Positions 48,136-58,535 of a stretch of DNA of 64,000 nucleotides are shown piece by piece. Source of the stretch: Atrichornis clamosus (Eukaryota > Chordata > Aves > Passeriformes > Menuridae); assembly GCA_013400975.1 (NCBI GenBank), contig WBMZ01009331.1, positions 1,349 to 65,348 on the forward strand. The letters run 5' to 3'. Position 1 is the stretch's first letter, and each line of letters opens with the position of its first letter. The position numbers and the translations under genes are program-made. The notes below the pieces were generated by a model. The model did not search any database. It saw only the letters and a list, made by a program, of their open reading frames with translations, and was not told the origin of the DNA.

Positions 48136-49156
48136 CCAGAAGTTTTTACATCACTGTGTTTTTCTGAAGATGCTCTCAGGTGTTTCTATACACAACTCTA
48201 TGGAGACAGCAAGACAGAGAATTCACAGGCTACATGTACATAAGCAATAATAATATACCCACACATTATGCTGCATGTGTACATCTATATGCTGCTCTCC
48301 CAGCCTGGGCCTCATTTAGCAACTCTAACTGTTTTATTAACAATATTAATCAATACTTTCAAAATGCTCTCTTGACCTGAGAGTTGTTAAGCTGCTCTCT
48401 GGTAAAAACACATGAAACGAAATGAAATTTTAAATTATCTTCACACTTGCTCAATCGTGCTCTTTGCCCTTTCTGCCTGAACTGGTGCCTTCCAAGCTCC
48501 CGAGCTAAATCCAGGCCAGCATGGGGCCAAACTGCTGTTTTCTTTGGGACTAACTTCAAAGTCCATAAGCTTTAGCAGAGCTCCAGCCCCTGGATGCTGG
48601 GAGCGAGCTGTGCTGGTGGGGCTGACGGCAGCACTGCCAACAGCACGAGACAGGGAGCTTGGCAAGGTGGAGACCAACCGTGCTGGAAATGTCACGCACA
48701 CACATGGCATCATTCACTACCTAAAATCATCAACACCGTCACCGATGCTGCAGTCGTTTTACCAAAAGCTCTGCTGCACAGCCCACTCTGCAATAGTCAA
48801 AAATACCGTGCAAAGTCACAAGCGAAGAGATTAAACAACCTGGATCCCACCAAAACAAATGCAGGAGAGGTAAGTGTTCATCTTAACCTGCTGTCATTAA
48901 TAGCACTTCTTTGTTATACTGAGGAAGTTATTTGGCTTAAGCTTATCTTTGCAAAAGTGACAGACACTGTCAGCCAGAGCCCTCAGCCCGTGGAGCTTTT
49001 ACTGCTCTGGAAACCCAAATGAAGCACCTGTGTCACACGTGGCATAGGCGGCCCTGGTTGGGCATGTCCCCCCTGTCCTGCACTCGACACTTCCCATTCC
49101 TGGCAAGCATCAGGTATCCCACAAATCACACACGTGGCTGTCCCACCTCAATGACC
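48136..49156. other. Unique non-coding DNA
   Basis: Unique sequence. Open frames of 90-140 codons at 48.4-49.0 kb overlap on both strands without domains. Confidence 0.45.
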
Positions 49157-49296
49157 GCAGAATGGTTTGGGTTGGAAGGGACCTTAAAGCCCATCTTGTT
49201 CCACTCCGTGCCACAGGCAGGGACACCTTCCACTATCCCAGGCTGCCCAACCTGGACACTTGGTCCTTGGACACTTCCAGGGATGGGCAGCCATCC
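49157..49296 (-). mobile_element. CR1 LINE 3' fragment, internally rearranged
   Basis: An antisense CR1: 'cgcagaatggtttgggttgg', 'aagggaccttaaagccca', 'ggcagggacaccttccacta' and 'ccttggacacttccagggat'. In the middle the usual 'ctccaagccccatccaacct' word is replaced by 'cccaacctggacacttggtc', a small deletion plus partial duplication. It ends abruptly before the next ORF2-derived word. Confidence 0.92.
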
Positions 49297-49331
49297 AGAG
49301 CAAAGCTGCAGCTGCACAGAGATGATCAACA

Positions 49332-49367
49332 GCAAAGAGAAAGAGAAAGAAGAAGGAAAGAAAGATG
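49332..49367. repeat. Purine-rich low-complexity tract
   Basis: GAAA/GGAAA words over about 36 bases, shortly after the CR1 fragment. Confidence 0.85.
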
Positions 49368-50515
49368 AATACACAGAATCTGTAAGTTGGCTTAAAAGAA
49401 AACTGAAGCAAAGGGAAAGGAAATTCTTTTGGAAACATTGCTATTCTCTAATTGTTGGCCACTTGGGTTTGAAGCATCAGGAGGAGAAAATGGTCTAAAA
49501 TTATAATAATCTTTAACTCTGTTGACACAATTGTTCTTCTCCCTCATGTTAGCTGTCTTTGCTGCCCAAAGTGAATTCCAGGAGATAAACAGCAGAGCAT
49601 TTTCCAAAATCAAAATCCTTGTTCAGATCAATTATACCCAAAACCTGAATGACACGACACACAAAGCACTCGCTTTTTCTGGCAGTTTAATATCAAAGAA
49701 TTTATTACCATTGTCAGTACAGTATGGATTATTTGAGTATTAGGAGGATATACATTAAAATATAATGTATCTAATGTAGAAAATGTAATGACTGCAGTGA
49801 GAGTAACATCACACTTGAGTAGAGAAGCAGAAGTAGGCTCTGTTGGAAGCAATTTGGCCCAGTTTGGAAAAACTAGCTGTTAAAAATCACAGGCAAATCC
49901 CAAACTGGCTGTTACCAGCTACCTTCAGCAAGCTCTGCTTCTCGTCTCTTCCGCCTGCCCTGGCCAAGCTCAGCCCACCAAGTGCCCCCTTTCCTTCCCC
50001 AAGCATTTAGGGCTGAGCACCAAAGCCTCATTCCCTTTACTCGCCCCAGTCTGACGCCCTGCACCCTGCCCTGTCTGGGAAGTCTCTAAGCAGAACGGTT
50101 CTCCTGAAGAATAAACTCAGCTTTAAGGATGCCACCACCCCCTCGGAGTCACAAGGCTGTCTCTTCTGTCTCACATGGGATCACTGGAAGAAAAATGAGC
50201 ACATTGGGAAAGGTACCAATTTAGTGCTCAGCACATGACCGAAAAAGAAGGCACAATGGTGTGAAAGCCAGCCAGTAATAAGTAAGCTGCACTTCCATAA
50301 TTTCATAGGAAAATCCTTGGGGCACAGCCAGATTCTGAAAGAAGAAGGCTGTATTTATAGCAATCAGTGTGGTTTGACATATTTCCCCTAATATGCTAAA
50401 TTACTCCTTCGCTATCATCATAACTTCCCCTCAGTCATTCCTCGGCATCTTCTATTAGCCTGGCCTAAAAGCACTTAGGGAGCTTCTCCGGCTGTGACCT
50501 CTTTAAAAACGTGTT
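49368..50515. other. Unique non-coding DNA
   Basis: No repeats or genes were recognised. A+T-rich words around 49,745-49,800 ('taaaatataatgtatc') are the only local feature. Confidence 0.45.
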
Positions 50516-50840
50516 AATTCCGACAGCAGCCGCGCAGGGACGGGGCCGCCCGCGCCCGCAATTACCCTGCCCGGGGCCCCGCGGCTGTCCCCGGGAGCAC
50601 GGGGCTCCTTGGCTCTGACAAGGCTCTGCTCTTTCTGCTCGGTGTCCTTCCGTCCCTCCTCGTGCACTCCTCCACCTCTCTACCCCTCTCGGATCATTAA
50701 ATCCCGGCGGAAGGACGGAGCGCTTCCATCAGCCGCGCACACGGAGGAACTGCCCTGCAGGAACGGCAGCTCTCCCACTCGCCTGGGAGAGCTCGGAGCA
50801 CGGAGGCATGAACCAAAGACCCCCAGGACTCCCTGGATAA
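50516..50840. other. Short CpG-rich patch
   Basis: About 320 bases of G+C-rich DNA with closely spaced CpGs ('cagccgcgcaggg', 'ggggccgcccgcgcccgc', 'ccccgcggctgtccccggg'). It is a candidate orphan CpG island. A frame of about 105 codons is open across its right half but starts without an ATG and matches nothing I know. No TATA-like box was seen. Confidence 0.4.
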
Positions 50841-51499
50841 TCACTGGATCCTCAGCTCTAGGGCTACGCTGTGGACAGTTTTATGGATGGCTTGCACGGT
50901 CCGTGGTTATACAAAACTACAACTAAAAGCCATTTATTTAACAACTTGCTCTGATTTCTCACTCGTACGATGTTGTCCAGAAGTCCCACTCAAGCTCCTG
51001 TGTGACACTCTGTGTGCATCGACAGTGAAACAAAGTCCTCGCCCTGAAGAATCTGAACTCTGAAGAGGCAAATCTGTTATGATGAAGCATGTCAAACCTG
51101 ATCACCATCCAGCATCTCTGCATTTGCCTCTGCTCATCCTTCTCAGCCAGCCCCAAAAGAACAGTCATTACAGCCCTGCACAATTTCTGTGTGGCAATCG
51201 CTGGCTTGTGTGAATAATGATGTTTAGTATTTCATCAGGTTATTCCATAACAAATACACCCAGTGATACCTTTATAATGATCTTCTTAACACTGTGCTGT
51301 GCTGTCCTCAAAATAGTAAGTGACAATAACGTAGTTCTGATTTTATTTTTTAAACCACCTGCATTCTCACATCAAACAGAGGCTTTTCCTGTAGAGCCAG
51401 AACTGGAAAATGGATAATGCCCTTTTTTTTTTTAAGGAAAGGGGGGGAAAAAAAGAAATAAAATCATGCTTCTTCAACCTTTTTTCCTCCTGCTACTCG
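50841..51499. other. Unique DNA with a T/A homopolymer region
   Basis: A T11 run followed by G- and A-runs lies at 51,423-51,463. Nothing else was recognised. Confidence 0.5.
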
Positions 51500-51740
51500 G
51501 GTGCTTGTCTTTAATGAGCAGCTCCAAATGACAGCTTTAATCACTGCCTCTGGCCACTGAAAGAGGCCGCTAATGATAGGAAAGAACAGAGGACCATTTG
51601 CATCAATCAGCTCTAGTCTAAATCACTTTTTATGATAATGCATCCAAGCGAAGAAGAACGTCTCTGATGTCTCCTGCATGATGATGTACCACAGTGCTGT
51701 CTCCTCATCTCAGACCTCCACATAAATCTCTTAAAGATGC
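51500..51740. promoter_or_regulatory. Candidate conserved non-coding block with octamer motif
   Basis: Contains 'gtctttaatgagcagctcc', an inverted pair 'gcctct'/'agaggc' at 51,546-51,567, a perfect POU octamer word 'atttgcat' at 51,596-51,603, and 'tttttatgataatgcatcc'. The sequence is repeat-free and complex. It is inferred to be enhancer-like. Confidence 0.35.
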
Positions 51741-52214
51741 ACACACACCCCACCCTGTGCTGCCAGCGCTGGCCCTCGTTTTCTACACCATTAATGATCT
51801 ACCACCAGGGTAGAGTCAGGAGAGGTTAAGCAATCAGTTCATTCAGTTTTCACTTTCTGCGGGGGATGCCCACTGCTCCGGGAGAAGGGGAGGGGAATAC
51901 ACTGACAATGCCTAGGCTGTCAAACAAATACAAATTTAGGATCCGCATAATTCCTGGTTTGCCACCCATCACCATCAGGGGCTGGCAGAGACAAAACATT
52001 GGGCAAAATTCGGAGGGTGCTGCCTGCTGCAGCATCACACCCCTCTTCTACACAGAGAACTAAAGCTTTACTCCTGCGAGTACACTTTATTTACACAGGA
52101 GTGCTTTCAAGGTGACTAATCCCATAAACACAGATTACCCCCCACCCACGGAAGGGTTTATAGGATCAAGCACACTTCTGTACTACTAAAACAAAAGACC
52201 TGATCCTGCACAAG
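51741..52214. other. Unique non-coding DNA
   Basis: Unique sequence. Nothing specific was seen. Confidence 0.45.
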
Positions 52215-52335
52215 ACAGTGCCCTGGTTAGACATTGGCCTGAGACAGAAGGTCTGGGCTCAGTTGCTGACAGGTTGAGGTCCCAAACCAGCTCTGCAAAC
52301 AGAGCTACAGCAACTCCTCATCTTCCCAAGATCCA
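52215..52335 (+). mobile_element. Possible MIR-type tRNA-derived SINE relic
   Basis: 'ctggttagacattggcctga' followed by 'gtctgggctcagttgctgac' follows the layout of the tRNA-derived head of amniote MIR SINEs (a 'ggttagag...agcctggg' start, then a 'ctgggttcaaatcc' box B word). The downstream 'actcctcatct' is in the right place for the 'tttcctcatct' core word. It is strongly diverged, and box B keeps only about six of eleven consensus bases. Confidence 0.35.
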
Positions 52336-53593
52336 GCTCTGTGCACGAAGAGCTTCAGTTGCAGTGGCCATGGGACCCCTGTGCACACATCCATGTGTTG
52401 TGTACAGTCCACACAGACACAGCGCCCTGCTCAAACACACTCTGGCTGTGCTGAGTGCCCCGGGTGCTTCTGTTCCAGGGCACCACAGCAAACAGGACTG
52501 AGGTCCCACAGCAACGCCCTCTGCAAGGGTAAGATTTCCCCAAGCTCACCCAACCAGCCCTTTGCGGAAACAATGGGAATTCAGGCTGAGCTGGGTGCCT
52601 CGGTGCCTTTGGCTCCCTTGTAGACCCCAGTGTTCTCAGGCTGGTGCTGCTGGCTAACCCGCATGGCCCACGGGCTGTCTGCAGGCTGCTCGTGTGCAGT
52701 GGGGCTGGCGAGATCTGCTGTCCAGGCCAGCTTTCCTGGGATGCATAATGCCCTCCTGCTGGGGCCTGTGTCAAAACAGCCTCTCTCTGTCAGAGCAAGC
52801 CGAGAGATGCAACAGCAGATCTACCAGATTCATGTGGGACACATCAATACACAGGGCTGGTTTTATTATTTCCCTTAAACAATGGTAATTTGGTTTTGGA
52901 GTTTCTCCTAACTGGCATAATGCTGAATGGAGGAAATGACACCGATTTCCCTGGCAAGTGCTCACTGTGTTCAGTCTGATCCTTCCACACTGCCTGGAGA
53001 GGCCAGAGGAGCAATGCTGAGGACTTTATGCTCTTGTAGTTTTGACTGACACTTCTCAGGACATGCTAATCACCTTTCAGGGAAAAAGAGAAGGAAAAGG
53101 TCTCCAAATAGGCAATTTTATTTAATCTACTGATGGTAATAAAAAATTTCTTTTTGCTTATGGAAACAGGCTAGCTTCTGCAGGGCTTAATCTTCCACAG
53201 CAAAGGGGGCTCACCATGCTAGCTGAAGCATGGACACTTTTAATCTCCTGATTAAAACCAGGACTACTATGACTGTATTTATCAGGAGTAAAGGATGGAA
53301 GAGAAGGATTTACTTAGAGGGAGCAAAATCCTGACTGAAAATTATGATATTACAATTCTCTAGATGAAAAATCCTTCCAAGAAAATTGCCTTTTTAGGAA
53401 GGCCTCAGGTTCTGGTGGATCATTCAGGCCACACGTGGGGCAGAGTCACTGGGACTCCCAGTGAAGCACGTGGCTCTTGGTGGAAGGTGGCCAGGCTGGT
53501 CCCAGCAGTCTGATACCAGGGCCCAGAAGAGCTAATGGGAACACTCACAATGGCTTCAGTGGGCTCTGTATTGGGGCCTTAGTAAATGCAATT
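52336..53593. other. Unique non-coding DNA
   Basis: G+C-richer to about 52,800, then A+T-leaning. Open frames on both strands have no recognisable domain. No further repeats were seen. Confidence 0.45.
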
Positions 53594-53630
53594 AAAAAAG
53601 AAAGAAAAAAAGAAAAAGGGAAAAAAAAAG
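53594..53630. repeat. A-rich low-complexity tract
   Basis: A runs broken by single or triple G over about 37 bases on the + strand. Confidence 0.88.
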
Positions 53631-53703
53631 ACCAGAGCAGTATACAACAGCTGTAGCCCTCCTAAGCCTTTCTTTTTTGCAAATGCTTCCCTTGGCGGCT
53701 TTA

Positions 53704-53944
53704 TTTCATTTTATTATAATAAACTTCAAAAGGTGTATTTGATCTGCCAGCATTTTTTTCCCTGTCCACCAGGAGTTCATTTCAGCTGTGCAAGGCAGCA
53801 AATACTGTACATTAGGTTAATTTTCGTTTCAGCTGTACAACATACATTATTGTTTCACTGCTTGGCTTAAGTGAACTCCTGGTGGATACAGTCAAAACCA
53901 TACCAGCAGATCAAATGTACTCTTTGAAGTTCCCTATAATGAAA
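53704..53944. repeat. Imperfect 240-bp inverted repeat (palindromic element)
   Basis: Two arms of about 80 bases run in opposite directions around a central part of about 90 bases. Perfectly paired segments include 15 bp (53,765-53,779 with 53,872-53,886, core 'ccaccaggagttca'), 11 bp (53,737-53,747 with 53,906-53,916, 'atttgatctgc') and 9 bp (53,722-53,730 with 53,923-53,931). All keep the same centre within a few bases. The centre holds a direct repeat, 'tttcagctgtgcaa' at 53,780 and 'tttcagctgtacaa' at 53,827. There is no tail or open frame. The structure recalls ancient palindromic, possibly exapted DNA-transposon-derived conserved elements, but I cannot assign a family. Confidence 0.9.
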
Positions 53945-53952
53945 CATCTCTT

Positions 53953-53968
53953 AAAAAAAAAAAAAAAA
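53953..53968. repeat. A16 homopolymer
   Basis: Sixteen consecutive A bases, nine bases beyond the right arm of the inverted repeat. Confidence 0.95.
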
Positions 53969-54053
53969 GAAAAAGCTTTTAGAAAGCTTTAAAATATCCT
54001 GAATTGTTTGGAGTATTTGAATGTTTTGGCCTGTTCCTTCTAAAGCCAAGTAA

Positions 54054-54137
54054 CAAGAGATTTCATGCTCTTCATCATCCTCTGCAGCTTCTACTAGGAG
54101 AAGTTATATTATGGATGAAGTGGAAATTAATCTCTTT
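54054..54137. repeat. 84-bp symmetrical hairpin sequence
   Basis: Centred on the near-perfect palindrome 'cttctactaggagaag' (54,088-54,103). At exactly mirrored distances, 'caagagatt' (54,054-54,062) pairs with 'aatctcttt' (54,129-54,137) with minor slippage, and 'cttcatcatcc' pairs partly with 'ggatgaag'. Flanks are complex and A+T-rich ('gagctttaggtaattatgaa'). It lies 110 bp from the larger inverted repeat, so both may belong to one conserved element. Confidence 0.7.
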
Positions 54138-55624
54138 GCTGAATGGCTCAACTTAAATGAGCTTTAGGTAATTATGAACCACATCAGCAGATGCTGTATA
54201 TGGTGGGTTAAAGTAAAAAAACCCAAACAACTGAAACTACTGTGATTTGAAGGTGGGGCTGGACTCTACAAACTATCTTCCACTTCACTCCAGGAAAATG
54301 CTAAATTCCATTATCAATCTCAGTAACCAGAAAATAGCCTTTGAAAATATCCCTGAGAAGTTCCCTCCTTGTCACAAGGCCTCCCGCAGTTCCCCAGGGA
54401 TCCTACCCCCTTCCTCGTGGACTTCCATTGGTTCAGTTGAATTATCCTTTTGCTTTCTTCATCCTCCCGTTTATCCTGACTCATTTTACTGAGCCAGCAC
54501 AGAGCACAGCCCACAGAAAGGACACCCAGCTACACGTGGGAAAGGCTGGAACCTCCCACACCAACTTTACTACCAGCAGACTGTAATATGGAACTGCATC
54601 CCCACTAACACACCCTTCAGCTTTTGGAGACAACCTGGCCCTGATTTCAAGCAAACTGCACTGACTTCATTTCTTCTGATTTGAGAACACGTAAAGCTTG
54701 TGACTAAATAGGATTAACCCAACAGGGTCAGGTCTCCAGAACAAAGTGGTTTCACTAACAAGTTCTTACAGAAGGGCCCGAGGGCATTCGAGGGCTCATG
54801 GGTTATCACCAACAGAAGAAATATCAGAAATATTCAGCTAGTGCAAAGTGAGCTGAGTATCTGTGGTTTGGGGTTCTTTCACAAGTCAGATGTCTGTAAT
54901 GGTTCCAACAGCCCAGAGGTGCCCAAGGCAGCCCCAGACACAGCCCAGGACAGCTCCCCAGCACCCACCACCCCGGCCATCGCTGCTCACAGCCACGAGT
55001 GTGTCCACTCAGCTGTCACCAGGGTGGACAGGCTGTACATGGCTCTGTGAGCCTTCTGCCAGGCATTCACAGAGCTGTGCTTCCCTGTTATCATCTCATC
55101 CCACTTTGGACAGAGTAATGAGCATTTCAAACACCCCCCGCAGAAAGCAAGGAAAACAAGACACTTTGTGTACACCATTAGTTTTATGCATCTTGCAAGT
55201 GCAGTTCCCCAGCTAGAAAATCTCCCACAGCTTTTGGTTCACTTTGAACAAAATCACATTGGACTTCTGATGAATAGCTCAGCTCAAAATACACTTGGAG
55301 GCTTTTCCCTGAATTCTGACTTGGGAGTAAATAACCTGCAGTGAAGCTAATTGTATTGAAAATTCAGAATATTGAGGAAACGTTACATGTGATAAATATT
55401 TACCCTAAAGGAATTCAAAGGGAGTCTGTAACAATTTATTTCTAACCAATACCAAGTAATATTAAATTGCAGGGAAAATGCAGCCCCAAACCCTATATTT
55501 TTCCAACTTTCACTAATGATTGTTCTTTGTGAAAAATGCCAGACAACAATGTCCTTTAACCATACACAATCATGTGGGTTCATACTCTGCATTAGCATAT
55601 TTCATCCCAACGTCCTCTGCAAAA
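54138..55624. other. Unique non-coding DNA
   Basis: The first 60 bases look like the flank of the palindromic element. The rest is ordinary unique DNA, G+C-richer at 54,900-55,040. No genes were recognised. Confidence 0.45.
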
Positions 55625-55795
55625 CAACGGATTGATTCTGCTTTCACTCAAATTGGTGTAACTAATTAGACCCAACTAGAATTACTCCTGATCCTATTCA
55701 TGTAAACAGTCTTGATGACTTCAGTGGTGCTATTAGTGAAAATAAGGACTCACACAGAGTAAGGATTTATGGGCTCAAATCCCCTCTATTTGAAG
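55625..55795. mobile_element. Ancient amniote-type interspersed repeat (unassigned)
   Basis: 'gattctgctttcactcaaat', 'attactcctgatcctattc', 'gatgacttcagtggtgc' and 'cacacagagtaaggattt' occur in the order seen in a widespread old repeat of reptile and bird genomes, whose typical words are 'gattctgctctcac', 'gagtaactcc...gaagtcaatgg' and 'gtaagg'. I recognise the pattern but not a secure family name. It is strongly diverged. Confidence 0.35.
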
Positions 55796-58339
55796 CCTCA
55801 GTAAAATGCAGCCAATTCCAACGCAGAAGGAGAAAGCTGAGCTGTGTGCAGCTGAGGGGTGGAAGAGTAAAAAAAAGGGGAACATTTTTTGCCAAATAAA
55901 TTGGGAGAGAAATCACTCTGTGAAAGAACTGTCAAATCTAAGACCTGGTACTGAGATTTTCAAAAGGAGCACCTGGAGAGAGGCAGGGAAATTCAGAAGG
56001 CACCGGTGACACGAGAGGCTGCGAGCGCTCAGCACCCCACGGCTTCCACCAGAGCTCTCACTTGAGAAAGGTATTTGAGAATGTTTATCCACACAGGACT
56101 CTTCCTTTCAGCCAAAACCAGTGAGGACAGGCATGGAAACGTAAATGGTTTCATTTTGAGCTTGCCATGAAAATTCAGATCAGCTTTGTGTTTCAAATGA
56201 ACCAGTTCATGCAGCCATCGCAGGGCCTACATTCAGTCCCTTAAGCTAATGCTAAAGCAGATGATTACGAAATAAAAGGTTCTTCTAAAAAAAGGAAGAG
56301 GGGGAGAAACTATATTAATCACTACCAGAAAACATCTGTTTTTAAATGAGGTGTTTTTGATCTACACTGTTTGCGATGCAAGAGGAAGGCTTTGCCATCC
56401 ATATGACAACCAGATCTTCATTTTGTTGGGATTAGGGGTCAGCACAGGGGACTGGGGGAGGGAGGAACGGGAAGGGAGCAGGAGAAAGATTCCTGTAATA
56501 AATGCCAGGACGCTCACTCTATAAACACAACCTACAGGCCACGAGCCACAAGTCCACTCTCAGCATCTCTGCTTGATTTATAACAGGATAAACCAATTAA
56601 AAGTTGAAGGTTTTATCTCATTTGCAGACAGAGGAGAAGCTTCTCTTCAAACTCCCTTGATTATATACCAAGGGCAGGTTCAAAATGAAGATGCAGCGAA
56701 CACAGACACTTAGAAATAGTCATTTCACACACACAGAGAAGTTCTGCTTCTGTTTATCATTTCTGTAGCGATGCAGCAGAGACCTGCCCCCTGCCACTAG
56801 CAGACCAAGAAGAGAATTGACCAAGTTTCCAAGTCATGTTCCTGGGCTTTTTAAATAAAGTTAAGTGGTCTGAAGAGAAAAAAAGTGAAGAAAGGCATAG
56901 TCTTTTACCGAAGAATCGAGTCTGAGCTCATCCTGCAGCAAGTGAAGGACACCTTGACATGGAGAGAGCAGTACTCCAGTGCTGAGACAAGGGGCTCTGC
57001 ACCAGTTCCTTATTCCATCCTTATCTCACCCCGTGGCATTTCAGCTGACAGTGCTTCAGACCACTCCTCTCTAAAATGACTGGAATTGGCTTTCTGATCT
57101 TACAGAATAGAGGGGCTCAAAAGTGCTCAAAGATCTTCAGGTAAAGGTTTGAAGTAGTTTAGATTATATTCCCACAAGGATACTTGCTCTACATGCTAGC
57201 TTGGTAGTCATGTCTGTTTGCCTGCTATGCCAGAAACTACATTAAAAAAAATCTGGTTTCTTCACACGGATGTACAAGTTCCTCCCAGCTCTGGATCCCA
57301 TAGAAAGAAAGTACCTCAAAGCACAATTCCCTGGAGGGTTTTGTCTCACCCACCCCTCTTGTCATCATCTTTCCTGTAAGATTCTCTCTCCTCAACACAG
57401 CTGAAAAATATTGCCTTAGAAATATCTTTGTATCATTTCATTCTTCTACATCTTCTCACTGCTCACAAGAAATTCAGAAATCAAGCCCAACACATGAAAG
57501 GGAAGTTTCAGATTCCAGAAAACACAACTCAATGAGAAACACAACTCAAGCACTGCACTTCCTCCTGCATCGTGAAAAAACACACTACAAGGACAGCAAA
57601 AGTTTATTTTTCACTGAGACTGACATAAGCATCTGACAACCTGCATTCTAATGAAGGTAATTATTTTAATGTTGTGTTTAACATTGCTCCTTATCTTTCC
57701 CAGTACACACAGCAGTGTATGGTAGGGTGAGCAGGGTAAGTGAATACATCACTCCTTCCCTCCTTCTACTCCCGTTGCGCTTTAACCGTACCCAAGAGCG
57801 CGCGATTAAAATGGCTTAATTAATCCTCGGGCTTTAAGGGATGGAGGGAGGAATGTTCAACTCGTGTGCAAATGCATGCAACCACTTCCAAAGGAGATAC
57901 CAAGGATCTCCTGAAGTGTCTGAAAAAGGAAACTCCACTGTTATCTTTGCACCCACACTCCAGATCGTGGATAAGGAGCAGGGTCTTGCCTGCACACACC
58001 TGCCTTGAGCCAAAGGCACTGCAGACCCTGCGCGTGTCCTGTGCCCAAGGACCTTTCCTAAGAGCCCATCCAGGCACATATTCATAGAAGAACAGAAATT
58101 CAGACAGCTCTTCTGCTGCATGAGCAACACGTTCTTCCTATTTACCTCTGATTTCCCAGACGATTGGCAGCTACCCAATTACACACCTTAGAGGGCAGGA
58201 TGAACTTTGCTATTTCCATTCCCTAATAAAGGCCCAATCGTTCATTTTGGATCCTGGGCCCACCGTGGATATCCTTACCTTTGCCACCTGGTGATTAAGG
58301 CTATAACAACATTCTCCCTGTGGGTCAGTTGGAAATTTG
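55796..58339. other. Unique non-coding DNA
   Basis: Unique A+T-leaning DNA with a small near-tandem word ('aaacacaactcaa' twice at about 57,520-57,549) and a CpG-bearing bit at 57,775-57,810 ('gagcgcgcgattaaaatgg'). A minus-strand frame at 57.83-58.18 kb has no recognisable domain. Confidence 0.45.
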
Positions 58340-58535
58340 AGCTGGAGGGAAAGGCTGCTGCCTACTTATTAAGTGGTGTGTCACAGGGAAGGCTGATTAC
58401 AGCCGTGCTCCAAAATCTGTGTTGGCTTCTGATTAGTTTTCTGGTAGAATTAAGGTTTTGGTTTTGACCTACAAAGCAGTGAATGCTTTGGGCACTAATT
58501 ACTTAAAAGCTCATTCCTCCCTCTGCGCAGGAACA
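58340..58535 (+). mobile_element. L2-like LINE relic (reverse transcriptase C-terminal region)
   Basis: The + strand reads 'RLITAVLQNLCWLLISFLVE' and, after a frameshift near 58,457, 'LVLTYKAVNALGTNYLKAHS'. Together this follows the conserved 'LHWLPV..RI.FK.L.LTYKALNGL.P.YL' pattern found after the reverse transcriptase domain of L2-type LINEs. The copy is frameshifted and diverged, so it is an old dead insertion. The limits are approximate, and the upstream part from about 58,200 may belong to it. Confidence 0.55.

Noticed and set aside
53704..53944. MicroRNA precursor
   Set aside because: The foldback is about 240 bp with a large partly unpaired centre, much longer than a usual animal pre-miRNA, and no short uninterrupted 22-base duplex is present.
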